A stretch of 64,000 nt of DNA from Dyadobacter diqingensis (GTDB lineage Bacteria; Bacteroidota; Bacteroidia; Cytophagales; Spirosomataceae), in the NCBI RefSeq assembly GCF_024220585.1, contig NZ_JAMXKF010000008.1, forward strand, positions 124,001 to 188,000, given 5' to 3'. Below the pieces are notes generated by a model. The model searched no databases, was not told the DNA's origin, and saw nothing but the letters and a program-made list of their open reading frames with translations. Shown here one piece after another: positions 9,111 through 17,189 of this stretch (position 1 is the stretch's first letter; every line of letters begins with the position of its first letter). The position numbers and the translations under genes are program-made.

Positions 9111-12100
9111 TTATTGGCACATTTCTGTTAAAATCTTTTGCGCCTGGTCGATACTGTGTACATCCTGACAAATCAGGATTAACTTCCCTTTCTGATCTTT
9201 CAATGCGATCTGTCTCGGATGCATTTTTATGTAATCAATCACTTTTCCGAATCTCGGCGACTGAAAAAATTCATCGTTCTGCGAAGTAACGAAGTATCCT
9301 TTCAATGTATTGCTTTTCAGTGTTAATTTTTCGAAATACAAACCTTCTGCTTCCCAGCGCAACCGAACCGTTTTCAGCAAATCCTCCACTTCTTTCGGCA
9401 TAGGCCCAAAGCGGTCAGCGACTTCTTTTTCAAAACCGATGAGTTCCTCATCCGTCTTCATGTCGTCAAGACGCGTATATAACGAAAGTCTTTCCGAAAT
9501 ATTTTTAACGTATGTTTCCGGGATCAGTGTGGCAAAATCGGTCTCGATCTGACAATCCGGCAATAACTTCTTAGGCAGTCCGAGTGCTGAGGAAAACAGG
9601 TCTTTAAATTCGTTATTTTTCAGCTCAGAAACCGCCTCATCCAGCATTTTGTGATACAGTTCATAGCCAAGATCGTTTACAAATCCGCTTTGCTCGGCTC
9701 CTAACAAATTTCCTGCTCCGCGAATGTCAAGGTCACGCATGGCTACTTTAAAACCGTCGCCAAGTTCGGAGAACTCTTCAAGTGTCTGAAGGCGTTTTCT
9801 CGAATCGCTCGCCAAGGTAGACGCAGAAGGTGTCAGCAGATAACAGAATGCTTTTCTGTTGGAACGCCCTACCCGGCCGCGCATCTGGTGCAGGTCGGAC
9901 AAACCGAACATATGCGCAGAGTTAATAATAATGGTATTGGCATTGGCGATATCAATTCCGGATTCGATAATATTGGTCGAAACCAGGATGTCGTATTCTC
10001 CTTCGATAAAATCCACCATCACTTTTTCGAGCTTATCGCCATCCATTTGTCCGTGTGCCACACCAATCCGCACTTCCGGCACCAGACGCATGATGATGTT
10101 GGCAATCGATTCAATATCGTTTACGCGGTTATGGACAAAAAATACCTGGCCGCCGCGCTGGATTTCGAAACTGATCGCATCACGGATAAATTCTTCGCTG
10201 AAAGAGTGTACTTCCGTTGTCACCGGCTGGCGGTTTGGCGGCGGGGTTGCAATAACCGAAAGGTCGCGGGCGCCCATCAGCGAGAAATGCAGTGTTCTCG
10301 GAATAGGTGTCGCGGTTAATGTCAGCACATCCACATTGACACGCATTTCCTTCAACCGGTCTTTCGCTTTTACACCAAATTTCTGCTCTTCATCCACGAT
10401 CAGCAGACCCAGGTCTTTGAATTTTACATCCTTATTCAGGATCCGGTGCGTTCCGATCAGGATATCTATTTTGCCTTCTTCTGCTTCTTTAAGTGTTTCC
10501 TTAATCTGTTTTGGTGATTTAAAACGGTTGATATAACCTACTTTCGCAGGGAAATCGCCAAGACGTTCACTGAACGTTTTGAAATGTTGCATCGCCAAAA
10601 TGGTCGTAGGCACCAGCACCGCCACTTGTTTACTATCACAAACCGCTTTAAAAGCAGCCCGGATGGCTATTTCTGTTTTTCCAAAACCCACATCGCCACA
10701 AACGAGGCGGTCCATCGGATGCCCTTTTTCCATATCTTCCTTGACATTGGCGGTTGCCGTTGCCTGGTCAGGCGTGTCTTCGTAGATAAAGGAAGATTCG
10801 AGCTCAGCCTGCATGTAGTTGTCAGGAGAAAACTGGAATCCCGGTGCCTGACGGCGTTTCGCATAAAGGGCGATCAGCTCGTGGGCGATATCTTTAAGCT
10901 GTTTTTTGACTCTTGATTTTTTTGCCTCCCACTCTCCCGAGCCTAATTTACTCATGGCCGGCGGTGCCCCTTCCTTACCGGTGTATTTGGCAATTTTATG
11001 CAGGTTATGCACACTCACATAAAGCAGGTCATTGTCTCGGTAAATCAGACGTATCGCTTCCTGCTCCTTGCCATTGACATCCTTGCGTTCCATCCCGGCA
11101 AATCTGCCGATACCGTAGTCGACGTGCGTGACAAAGTCTCCCGGGTGCAGCGATTTCAGCTCTTTGAGCGTGATCGCTTTCGATTTGCTGAACTTCTCTT
11201 TTAACCGGTATTTATGGAAACGCGCAAAAATCTGGTGATCGGTATAACACGCAACTTTCAGGTTTTCATCTACAAAACCTTCACGTAATGAAATACTGGG
11301 CAGGGGCTGGAACTTTACAAACGGGTCAAGGTCTTCAAAAATCCTTTCCAAACGGTCAAGCTGTTTGGGCTGTTCGGCAACGATCACGTTGACAAAACCC
11401 TTGGACTGATTTTCCGAAAGATCGTCCAGCAATCTTTTAAAATCCTTATTAAAGGAAGGCTGAGGTTTGGAAGAATAGGGGAGTTTAATTTCGGTTTTGA
11501 AATAAAATCTTCGACCGAACTCAACTGTCTTGAATTTTTTGACCTGATTTAAAAAACCACGACGTGTTTCAAATAAATCCTGCGGGTTGGAAACGATCTG
11601 TACACCACCACTTGTAACTTCTTCCAAGGCTTTTTCTGCTCTTTCGAAACATTTTTCGATGGTTTCAAGCGTAAGTTCTGCATCCTTAAACCACATCACC
11701 GTATCGTCGTCAAGAAAATCTAAAAACGATTCTCTTGTTTCATGGATCAGCTTCTGCTGAATATCCGGAACAATATTAATCTGCCTTGCCGTTTCAATAG
11801 AGAGCTGTGTATCAGGATCAAAAGACCGGATACTCTCTACTTCATCACCAAAAAGTTCGATACGGAAAGGATGTTCACTGGCATAGGAGAAAACATCCAG
11901 GATGCCTCCTCTTACTGAAAATTGTCCTGCTTCAAATACAAAATCGGTTATTTCAAAATCGTAACTGTTCAGGAATTCTGTAAGAAACGCCGGATCCAGC
12001 TTCTCGCCTACTTTTACCGAAAATGTGTTGGCTATCAGCGAGCGTTTGTTGATCACTTTTTCAAAAAGCGCCTCTGGATAAGTCACAATCTGAAACGGAC

Positions 12101-12461
12101 CAGGTTTGGCAACATTAAGTTTGTTCAGGATTTCGCCGCGCATCAAAACGTTGGCGTTATCTACCTCTTCGTAATGGTATGGCCGTTTGTAAGACGTTGG
12201 ATAATACAATACCTCCGTCTTGCCGAGCAGATTCTGCAAGTCATTCTGGAAATAAGCGGCCTCTTCCCGGTCACTCAAAACATACAATGCCGGACTTTTC
12301 TTCTTTTGCTGAACAGCCGCAGCCACTACCGCATCCAGACTGCCCACCAGTCCTTTGATCTGGATGTGCGCAGCATCTTCTTTTTTCGAGGCGATTTGGG
12401 AAATGAACAGATCCAGATAACTGTCAGCTCCGTATAGCGTCAATAAATCTTTAACTTCCAA
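9111..12461 (-). CDS. mfd: Transcription-repair coupling factor Mfd
   Basis: The 1116-aa protein spans the full Mfd layout: an N-terminal UvrB-like region (about 1-470), the CarD/RID polymerase-binding module (HPGDFVTHVDYGIGRFAGME), RecG-like helicase motifs (VCGDVGFGKTE, DEEQKFGV, LTATPIPRTL, STNIIESGID, QMRGRVGRS) and the C-terminal TRCF domain. It releases RNA polymerase stalled at lesions and recruits UvrA. The start is TTG (minus-strand codon at 12459-12461); an in-frame TAA lies four codons upstream and no ATG is near, so TTG is required unless the protein starts further in. Confidence 0.96.
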   Translation of the reverse strand: MEVKDLLTLYGADSYLDLFISQIASKKEDAAHIQIKGLVGSLDAVVAAAVQQKKKSPALYVLSDREEAAYFQNDLQNLLGKTEVLYYPTSYKRPYHYEEVDNANVLMRGEILNKLNVAKPGPFQIVTYPEALFEKVINKRSLIANTFSVKVGEKLDPAFLTEFLNSYDFEITDFVFEAGQFSVRGGILDVFSYASEHPFRIELFGDEVESIRSFDPDTQLSIETARQINIVPDIQQKLIHETRESFLDFLDDDTVMWFKDAELTLETIEKCFERAEKALEEVTSGGVQIVSNPQDLFETRRGFLNQVKKFKTVEFGRRFYFKTEIKLPYSSKPQPSFNKDFKRLLDDLSENQSKGFVNVIVAEQPKQLDRLERIFEDLDPFVKFQPLPSISLREGFVDENLKVACYTDHQIFARFHKYRLKEKFSKSKAITLKELKSLHPGDFVTHVDYGIGRFAGMERKDVNGKEQEAIRLIYRDNDLLYVSVHNLHKIAKYTGKEGAPPAMSKLGSGEWEAKKSRVKKQLKDIAHELIALYAKRRQAPGFQFSPDNYMQAELESSFIYEDTPDQATATANVKEDMEKGHPMDRLVCGDVGFGKTEIAIRAAFKAVCDSKQVAVLVPTTILAMQHFKTFSERLGDFPAKVGYINRFKSPKQIKETLKEAEEGKIDILIGTHRILNKDVKFKDLGLLIVDEEQKFGVKAKDRLKEMRVNVDVLTLTATPIPRTLHFSLMGARDLSVIATPPPNRQPVTTEVHSFSEEFIRDAISFEIQRGGQVFFVHNRVNDIESIANIIMRLVPEVRIGVAHGQMDGDKLEKVMVDFIEGEYDILVSTNIIESGIDIANANTIIINSAHMFGLSDLHQMRGRVGRSNRKAFCYLLTPSASTLASDSRKRLQTLEEFSELGDGFKVAMRDLDIRGAGNLLGAEQSGFVNDLGYELYHKMLDEAVSELKNNEFKDLFSSALGLPKKLLPDCQIETDFATLIPETYVKNISERLSLYTRLDDMKTDEELIGFEKEVADRFGPMPKEVEDLLKTVRLRWEAEGLYFEKLTLKSNTLKGYFVTSQNDEFFQSPRFGKVIDYIKMHPRQIALKDQKGKLILICQDVHSIDQAQKILTEMCQ

Positions 12462-12521
12462 AAGTATAGCTTAATTATTTTAAGGAAAGACTCCAACTTT
12501 ATGCACTTAATCAAACGCAAA

Positions 12522-12552
12522 AAGCCGTCTCGGAATATTTTCCGCTCGGCTT
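12522..12552. other. Imperfect hairpin between divergent mfd and pnuC
   Basis: AAGCCG (12522-12527) pairs with CGGCTT (12547-12552), and CGGAA (12531-12535) pairs with TTCCG (12540-12544), separated by a small internal loop. It resembles a terminator stem, yet both neighbours read away from it. It may be a leader structure or a leftover repeat. Confidence 0.4.
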
Positions 12553-12573
12553 AATAGGTAACAACAGTTTTTC

Positions 12574-12581
12574 TACTTTTG
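12574..12581 (+). promoter_or_regulatory. -7 element upstream of pnuC
   Basis: TACTTTTG is a full TAnnTTTG match, 74 nt before the pnuC ATG. No riboswitch hallmark, such as TPP-type conserved loops, was recognised in the leader. Confidence 0.45.
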
Positions 12582-12655
12582 TTGATACCGGTAATTATTT
12601 TACAAAAATACAGGTAAATAGATAGCATTTGTAATGAATATGTTAATTTGATAAA

Positions 12656-13276
12656 ATGATCGACTGGCTTAATCAATCCATAACTTTTGCAGGCATAGCC
12701 ACAACGGTTCTTGAAATACTGGGTTTTCTGACGGGAGCTATTTGTGTTTATCTGAACACGCGGCAAAATGTTCTGGGATGGTTTTTCGGGATTATTAACG
12801 CGGTCCTTTATTTTATCGTTTTCTGGCAGGTAAAATTATATGCCGATATGAGCCTCCAGGGTTATTACTTTTTTACCAGTATGTATGGCTGGTGGATGTG
12901 GTTGTACGGAGGCAAAACCCATGACGGGATCACGGTAAGTAACACACCAACAAAATTATATGGCATTTTTGCCCTGATTTTTATAGGAGCAACCTTGTGC
13001 TGGGGTTTCCTTTTAGGCCATTTTACCAATGCCAGCCTCACCTACGCAGACTCCGCGCTGACGATTGCCAGCCTGATCGGACAGTGGATGATGGTGCGTA
13101 AATACGTGGAAAACTGGATCGTGTGGATCGTCGCTGACGCCTGTTATACGGTAATGTATTTTTATAAAGACTTATACCTCACGGCCATTTTGTATGCCGT
13201 GTTTCTGGGTTTGGCCGTGATGGGTTATGTTCAGTGGAAAAGAGATTTGAAAAAACTCGCTGGTGCCGGAATCTGA
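12656..13276 (+). CDS. pnuC: PnuC family nicotinamide riboside (or related vitamin) transporter
   Basis: The 206-aa, highly hydrophobic protein has about seven membrane segments and the PnuC signature regions: TVLEILGFLTGAICVYLNTRQNVLGWFFGI near the start (SWEET-like half repeat), MYGWWMWLYG in the middle and ENWIVWIVADACYTVMYFYK in the second half. PnuC facilitates uptake of nicotinamide riboside, and relatives take riboflavin or thiamine. The substrate is not certain here because no NAD or thiamine gene is adjacent. Its stop codon directly abuts the stop codon of the convergent barstar gene, with no spacer. Confidence 0.87.
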   Translation: MIDWLNQSITFAGIATTVLEILGFLTGAICVYLNTRQNVLGWFFGIINAVLYFIVFWQVKLYADMSLQGYYFFTSMYGWWMWLYGGKTHDGITVSNTPTKLYGIFALIFIGATLCWGFLLGHFTNASLTYADSALTIASLIGQWMMVRKYVENWIVWIVADACYTVMYFYKDLYLTAILYAVFLGLAVMGYVQWKRDLKKLAGAGI

Positions 13277-13717
13277 TCAGCAATCACCAAAAGGAATTTC
13301 CTGCTCTTCCAGTATCGTCCGGATTCTTGGGGTATCTTCAAAAATAATCCTGAGCTCCTTCTTGGCGACATCTTCCTCCTCGTCCATCCATTTCCAGTCC
13401 TCAGCGGTTGCGTCAAAAATATCGAGTATCGAAAGGATTTTATCGTCAGTTTTCTCCTTTGAAAGCCAGTCGTTGGAGTTGGTGATGTAAATGATCACCT
13501 TTTCTTCCTCGATCCATTCCAGGTCGTTCAGCATTTCATCCAGCGCATCAAGGTTTTTTCCTGAATAGTCAGGGAAGTTTAATGCAGCACCGATTTGCTC
13601 ATGAAAATCCTTTATCGAAGTGGCTTTTTGCCCGTCAATGATTCCGATAAATGCTCCCAGAAATGATTTTCGAAGATCTGTACCTTTTTTTGCAAGAAGA
13701 AAATGTGTGTTTTTCAT
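13277..13717 (-). CDS. Barstar-family ribonuclease inhibitor
   Basis: The 146-aa acidic protein has no signal peptide. Residues about 28-75 match barstar: DGQKATSIKDFHEQIGAALN, then PDYSGKNLDALDE, which aligns with the barnase-binding helix of barstar and keeps Tyr29, Asn33 and Asp35 equivalents, with Asp39 replaced by Glu. The C-terminal 50 residues (DEEEDVAKKELRIIFED) go beyond the roughly 90-aa classical barstar. It lies 72 nt downstream of the barnase-like gene on the same strand, so it is the likely cytoplasmic immunity protein of that pair. The fit to this exact nuclease is inferred. Confidence 0.85.
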   Translation of the reverse strand: MKNTHFLLAKKGTDLRKSFLGAFIGIIDGQKATSIKDFHEQIGAALNFPDYSGKNLDALDEMLNDLEWIEEEKVIIYITNSNDWLSKEKTDDKILSILDIFDATAEDWKWMDEEEDVAKKELRIIFEDTPRIRTILEEQEIPFGDC

Positions 13718-13789
13718 GATTGGAAAACTGAATAAATCAGATGTAAAAGTAAATGATGAACAAAGATAAAAAGCTGCGATCGAAAAAAC

Positions 13790-14272
13790 TTATTCTATTT
13801 CGGTAAAAGAATTGTAGTGGTCGCGTGTGTACCAGGCGTGTTTGTCGCTGGTGATCAGACGCTCGGCACCCCGGTTTTTGCCTTTCTTTTTGGGGTTTAC
13901 ATCCCATTCGCGGTATCTCATGGCTCCTCCCCGTTCATCCTTTAGCGGTAACCGTTTTTCATAGTTGCCAAATTTACGGCCCCCCTGATACCCTTCCGGC
14001 GCGCGGTCGTTGGCCCGGATATACTCTAAAACTTTGTAAACTTTTTGAGGGATGTCTGCCTTTCTATCGTTTTTCGAAAGCAAAGTGCCGGACTTTTCCG
14101 GGAGTTTCAGGTTTTTTCTGTGTTGCGGGCTTTCGGTTTTTTGCTGCTTATGCGCGTTTTCCTGTGTATTGCTTCCATTGCCCGAACAGGCGACAGCCAG
14201 CAACGAAGCAAAAACAAAAAGCGTGCGTTTCAGCCAGGCAGAAATTTGAAGACGATTATTTTGAAAGGACAT
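13790..14272 (-). CDS. Exported lipoprotein barnase-like ribonuclease
   Basis: The 160-aa protein has a signal TLFVFASLLAVACSG with a lipobox Cys29, a charged linker and a C-terminal microbial ribonuclease (N1/T1, barnase) domain from about residue 70. The barnase catalytic set is complete: Glu122 in YREWDVN (barnase Glu73), Arg134 and Arg138 in NRGAERLI (Arg83, Arg87) and His152 in RDHYNSFTEI (His102). GGRKFGNYEKRLP aligns with the barnase guanine-loop region. Classical barnase is fully secreted; this one should be lipid-anchored. It is followed by the barstar gene. It may be an effector, a nutrient-scavenging RNase or a self-protected toxin. Confidence 0.87.
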   Translation of the reverse strand: MSFQNNRLQISAWLKRTLFVFASLLAVACSGNGSNTQENAHKQQKTESPQHRKNLKLPEKSGTLLSKNDRKADIPQKVYKVLEYIRANDRAPEGYQGGRKFGNYEKRLPLKDERGGAMRYREWDVNPKKKGKNRGAERLITSDKHAWYTRDHYNSFTEIE

Positions 14273-14318
14273 CAGATTAGTAAAAGGCTTGTAAAATTCA
14301 GAACGTCTTAAAAGTAAA

Positions 14319-14346
14319 GAACCTCATCGTGGCGACAATGAGGTTC
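14319..14346 (-). terminator. Terminator after the small gene at 14365-14661
   Basis: GAACCTCAT (14319-14327) pairs with ATGAGGTTC (14338-14346) across a 10-nt loop. On the minus strand the stem is followed by TTTACTTTT. It lies 19 nt past the stop codon. Confidence 0.75.
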
Positions 14347-14364
14347 CTGAAAAATAATTATTTG

Positions 14365-14661
14365 TTAATTCAATGAAAACATGGGCAATCTGAGTGCAAC
14401 GACGTTGTTAAACATCAGTTTACAAATTGTTGGGTCCATGAAATCGATCAGCGGAAATTCTGATACAAGCGACATCACTTCAAACTCACTTTCCGCTCTT
14501 ACCACGCACCAGAGTTTTAAACGATCTTCTGAAAGCGCATAGGACATTAATCGCCCCTGCTCCATCATTTCATTTATTTTTTTTCTCTGCGCCGGTATTT
14601 TCTCGGTGTATTCCTCCGTCATAACAGCCGGAAGTTGGATTTCAACCATATATTGACTCAT
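14365..14661 (-). CDS. Small protein, muconolactone-isomerase-like (ferredoxin-like) fold, function unknown
   Basis: The 98-aa cytosolic protein has a beta-alpha-beta pattern: MVEIQLPAVM, an amphipathic helix EYTEKIPAQRKKINEMMEQG, strands LMSYALSEDRLKLWCVVRAES, a helix EFEVMSLVSEFPL and a last strand VVALRLPMF. This resembles the small dimeric alpha/beta barrel proteins of the muconolactone isomerase/YCII type. No catalytic residues can be assigned and there is no aromatic-degradation context, so the enzymatic name should not be used. The gene has its own terminator and appears monocistronic. Confidence 0.6.
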   Translation of the reverse strand: MSQYMVEIQLPAVMTEEYTEKIPAQRKKINEMMEQGRLMSYALSEDRLKLWCVVRAESEFEVMSLVSEFPLIDFMDPTICKLMFNNVVALRLPMFSLN

Positions 14662-15005
14662 GAGCGAAAGAGGTTAGGTTACAAATAAGTCCGATCTATT
14701 TTAACTACTATAAAAGGATATGCGTTAGGTAATAGTTCCTGCTACGTAATCCTGGGCACTTTACGATACGATTTTGTAATAACAGGCACAATGGCTGAAC
14801 TTAGGTAAGTTAAAAAAAGTTTTCATTTTTTAAAGCTCTGTTACAACCAATTCACTGATAATCGTGTCAATAAATTATGAAGTTGAAAATTGGGCTGGTC
14901 ACAGACGAACTGATGGTGAAGATTTAATGCAGAAAACAGGCTTTTATTGCTTGCAGTAAAAGAAAAAATAATAATAAACCGAAAGTAGCACCCCTTAAGC
15001 TTCGG
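14662..15005. other. 344-nt intergenic region carrying the ECF sigma promoter and a long leader
   Basis: The region separates the minus-strand small gene from the ECF sigma gene. Its identifiable content is the promoter-like motif at 14840-14870; about 130 nt of AT-rich leader then run to the sigma ATG. No open frame or RNA gene was recognised. Confidence 0.5.
14840..14870 (+). promoter_or_regulatory. Putative ECF-type promoter of the sigma gene (autoregulation site)
   Basis: GTTACAACC at 14840-14848, a 15-nt spacer and GTGTCAA at 14864-14870. The same 9-mer and spacing recur before the serpin (17092) and both LVIVD lipoprotein genes (18582, 19951). An AAC-containing -35 and a GTC-containing -10 are typical of ECF promoters. 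Predicted 5' leader is about 130 nt. Confidence 0.6.
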
Positions 15006-15569
15006 ATGACCTTTAACGAACATGAATTGGTGATTGGCTGTCAACAGCGCAACCGTGTCGCCCAGAAACAGCTATATGATGTTTTCGGGGGGAAGCTGTT
15101 TGCTATATGCCTGCGTTACACCAAAAACCGCACCGATGCGGAAGATGTTTTACAAGATGCCTTTATAAAAATTTATGAAAACATAAGTACATTCCGAAAT
15201 GACAGTCCGCTTGAATATTGGCTTCGTTCTATCGTGGTCAATACAGCCCTGAACCATTTAAGACAGCAGAAATATCTGAAGCAGCTTGATGATATCGACG
15301 GTTATGAGAACGGACTTTCCGGAAAGGAATTGATTTTGGCGGATTTTCAATGGCAGCAGCTGCTGGGGTTTATAAAAGAACTTCCTATCGGTTGCCAGAC
15401 TATTTTCAATCTATACGCCATTGAAGGATACCAGCATAATGAAATAGCCCAGAAATTAGGTATATCTGAAGGAACCTCCAAGTCGCAGTATTCGCGGGCG
15501 CGGGTGCTTCTTCAGGAAAAATTGAACAAAGAAACAAGATTCGATGATGGATCCGTCCGAAACAAATAG
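15006..15569 (+). CDS. ECF-family RNA polymerase sigma factor
   Basis: The 187-aa protein has sigma region 2 (about 15-85: LYDVFGGKLFAICLRYTKNR, DAEDVLQDAFIKIYENISTF, then YWLRSIVVNTALNHLRQQK) and region 4 (about 120-175: LPIGCQTIFNLYAIEGYQHNEIAQKLGISEGTSKSQYSRAR). It lacks regions 1.1 and 3, as expected for extracytoplasmic-function sigmas. Its 3' end overlaps the next gene by 26 nt, so the two are translationally linked; that next gene has an anti-sigma-like membrane topology. A bipartite motif at 14840-14870 shared with three downstream genes suggests this sigma reads its own promoter and theirs. Confidence 0.93.
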   Translation: MTFNEHELVIGCQQRNRVAQKQLYDVFGGKLFAICLRYTKNRTDAEDVLQDAFIKIYENISTFRNDSPLEYWLRSIVVNTALNHLRQQKYLKQLDDIDGYENGLSGKELILADFQWQQLLGFIKELPIGCQTIFNLYAIEGYQHNEIAQKLGISEGTSKSQYSRARVLLQEKLNKETRFDDGSVRNK

Positions 15570-17076
15570 CTTTGAAGAGCAATGGAAAAAGGCGTTTCAG
15601 GAAGCCTCTGAAACACCTCCTCTGTCTGCCTGGGAAGGCATAGAGGCTCGCCTTGACAAAGAGGAGAGAAAAGTGGTGCCGCTTTGGTGGCAGACACCAC
15701 GGCTTTGGTATGCGGCTGCATCCGTGGCAGCCTTGTTGATGGTGGGTGTGGCGTTGTGGAACGGGTCTGGTGATTTAACAGATGCGGGTAAGCAAATCGC
15801 GGCAAACAAAACACAAATTGAAGGTCAGCAGGCAGATCGTAATAATCCGGAGGTTCAGCAAACAGAAAAGAGTATTCAGGATAAGGAGGAAGTTATAAAA
15901 ACACCGGACAATGCGTCCGAAACCGTGATTGCAAAGGTTGAGCCTGGTCGCAGTAAAATTGCTCCGGCAGGAAAACTACCTCAAACAACGCCTGAACACC
16001 TTGCCTCGGCGCCTGGTGGTAAAGAATCAGGAAAACTTGCGAAAACAGGTAGCGCGGAAGTTTTGCCTGAGGGAAATAGTATTGCCGCCGCCCGTCTTAC
16101 AGAAGCGAATAAGGTTTTGTCTTCTGGTGAGAGCAATAAAAACGAAGATATTGCTGTGCTTTCTAAAAATACCAATGCTGCGCCTGAAGTGAGTGCGTCG
16201 GCCATGGATGCTGCCAGCCAGATTTTAGCGGAGGCTCTTACACCGATCGGATATAAAGATCTGGATGTTTATGTGCAGAAAAGATATGTGTTTTTCAGAC
16301 CCGATGCGCTGAATAACATACCTGAAAAAGCGGCTAAAAAGAAAAGAGAATATTATGCGGGCGTGGGTGTGATGCCTGCCAGTTTTAATCCCAATGTAAA
16401 AGTTACTTCAGCGCCTAGCGCTTTTGCTTATGCCAATGCGTCGAGCCGCTCGACGGTAGGGGAAAGCCATGCGGGAACTTCCTATGCTGTGCAGACTCAG
16501 GGTGGAAAACGCCTTTCCAAACACTGGTCTGTGGAGACGGGCGTCAGTTATTTACAGGGAAATTCCAGCTATGAGGGAGATGGTTATCTGATTGAACCCG
16601 CAACAAGCCGCTCTCAGAATGTACTGGAAAGCGCGCTTGCAGATAAAAATAGCAATCAGGGCCTTAGCGGTGCTCCTCCTGCTTCGAATGCCTTGTACAT
16701 TGATTTGAAAAAAGAATTCCGGAATGATTACCGTTATCTTCAGGTGCCTTTGCAGGCTGGTTTTACACTGAATCCGGATAAGAAATTCAGCTATTCCCTA
16801 CTTGGTGGTATGATGGCGAATTTTTTCATGAACAATGAAATTGAGTCGGCTTCGGGAAATGTGATCACAACGAAAGCAAGTGACGATGTTTATCGCAGCC
16901 TCAATTGGGCGGCAACAACGGGGCTTCGTCTTAATTATCGCTTATCTCCGCAGTGGAGAGCCACGCTGACGGGTTCATACCAGCAGTCACTGACATCCGG
17001 ATTTAAGAATAACGAGACCCTCGAAGCGCATCCGTATCTGTACGGGGTTTCGTGGGGGGTAAGATATTCTTTCTAA
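15544..17076 (+). CDS. Single-pass membrane protein with C-terminal outer-membrane-barrel-like domain, possible anti-sigma
   Basis: The 510-aa protein has a cytosolic N-terminus (about 1-50, FEEQWKKAFQEASETPPLSAWEGIEARL) of the type found next to ECF sigmas in this phylum, one transmembrane helix (about 55-73, WYAAASVAALLMVGVALW), a 180-residue Gln/Lys/Ala-rich linker and a beta-strand-rich C-terminal domain (about 265-510). The last part looks like a porin-family barrel (HWSVETGVSYLQG, YRYLQVPLQAGF, PYLYGVSWGVRYSF). It starts inside the sigma gene. An anti-sigma or envelope sensor role is inferred from position and topology; no zinc-finger HxxxCxxC motif is present. Met2 at 15547 is an equal start candidate. 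Confidence 0.7.
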   Translation: MMDPSETNSFEEQWKKAFQEASETPPLSAWEGIEARLDKEERKVVPLWWQTPRLWYAAASVAALLMVGVALWNGSGDLTDAGKQIAANKTQIEGQQADRNNPEVQQTEKSIQDKEEVIKTPDNASETVIAKVEPGRSKIAPAGKLPQTTPEHLASAPGGKESGKLAKTGSAEVLPEGNSIAAARLTEANKVLSSGESNKNEDIAVLSKNTNAAPEVSASAMDAASQILAEALTPIGYKDLDVYVQKRYVFFRPDALNNIPEKAAKKKREYYAGVGVMPASFNPNVKVTSAPSAFAYANASSRSTVGESHAGTSYAVQTQGGKRLSKHWSVETGVSYLQGNSSYEGDGYLIEPATSRSQNVLESALADKNSNQGLSGAPPASNALYIDLKKEFRNDYRYLQVPLQAGFTLNPDKKFSYSLLGGMMANFFMNNEIESASGNVITTKASDDVYRSLNWAATTGLRLNYRLSPQWRATLTGSYQQSLTSGFKNNETLEAHPYLYGVSWGVRYSF

Positions 17077-17091
17077 AAAAAATCGCAACTG

Positions 17092-17122
17092 CTTACAACC
17101 ATTAAGCGGTTAAATGACTCTT
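17092..17122 (+). promoter_or_regulatory. Putative ECF-type promoter of the serpin gene (weaker copy)
   Basis: CTTACAACC at 17092-17100, a 15-nt spacer and GACTCTT at 17116-17122. The -35 half differs from the sigma-gene copy by one base and the -10 half is weaker (4 of 7 against GTGTCTA). It lies 67 nt before the preferred serpin ATG. Confidence 0.45.
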
Positions 17123-17189
17123 ACTACAAGAGACGGTTACAAACCGGCTTATGATATTGAATATCATACACACATTTTATTTATTAGCC

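Noticed and set aside
14674..14704. GTTACAAAT upstream of the ECF gene
   Set aside because: Only seven bases match the -35 half and no -10-like box follows at the set spacing.
17135..17144. Second GTTACAAACC upstream of the serpin gene
   Set aside because: It has an extra A and no -10-like box at 15 nt; the copy at 17092 fits better.
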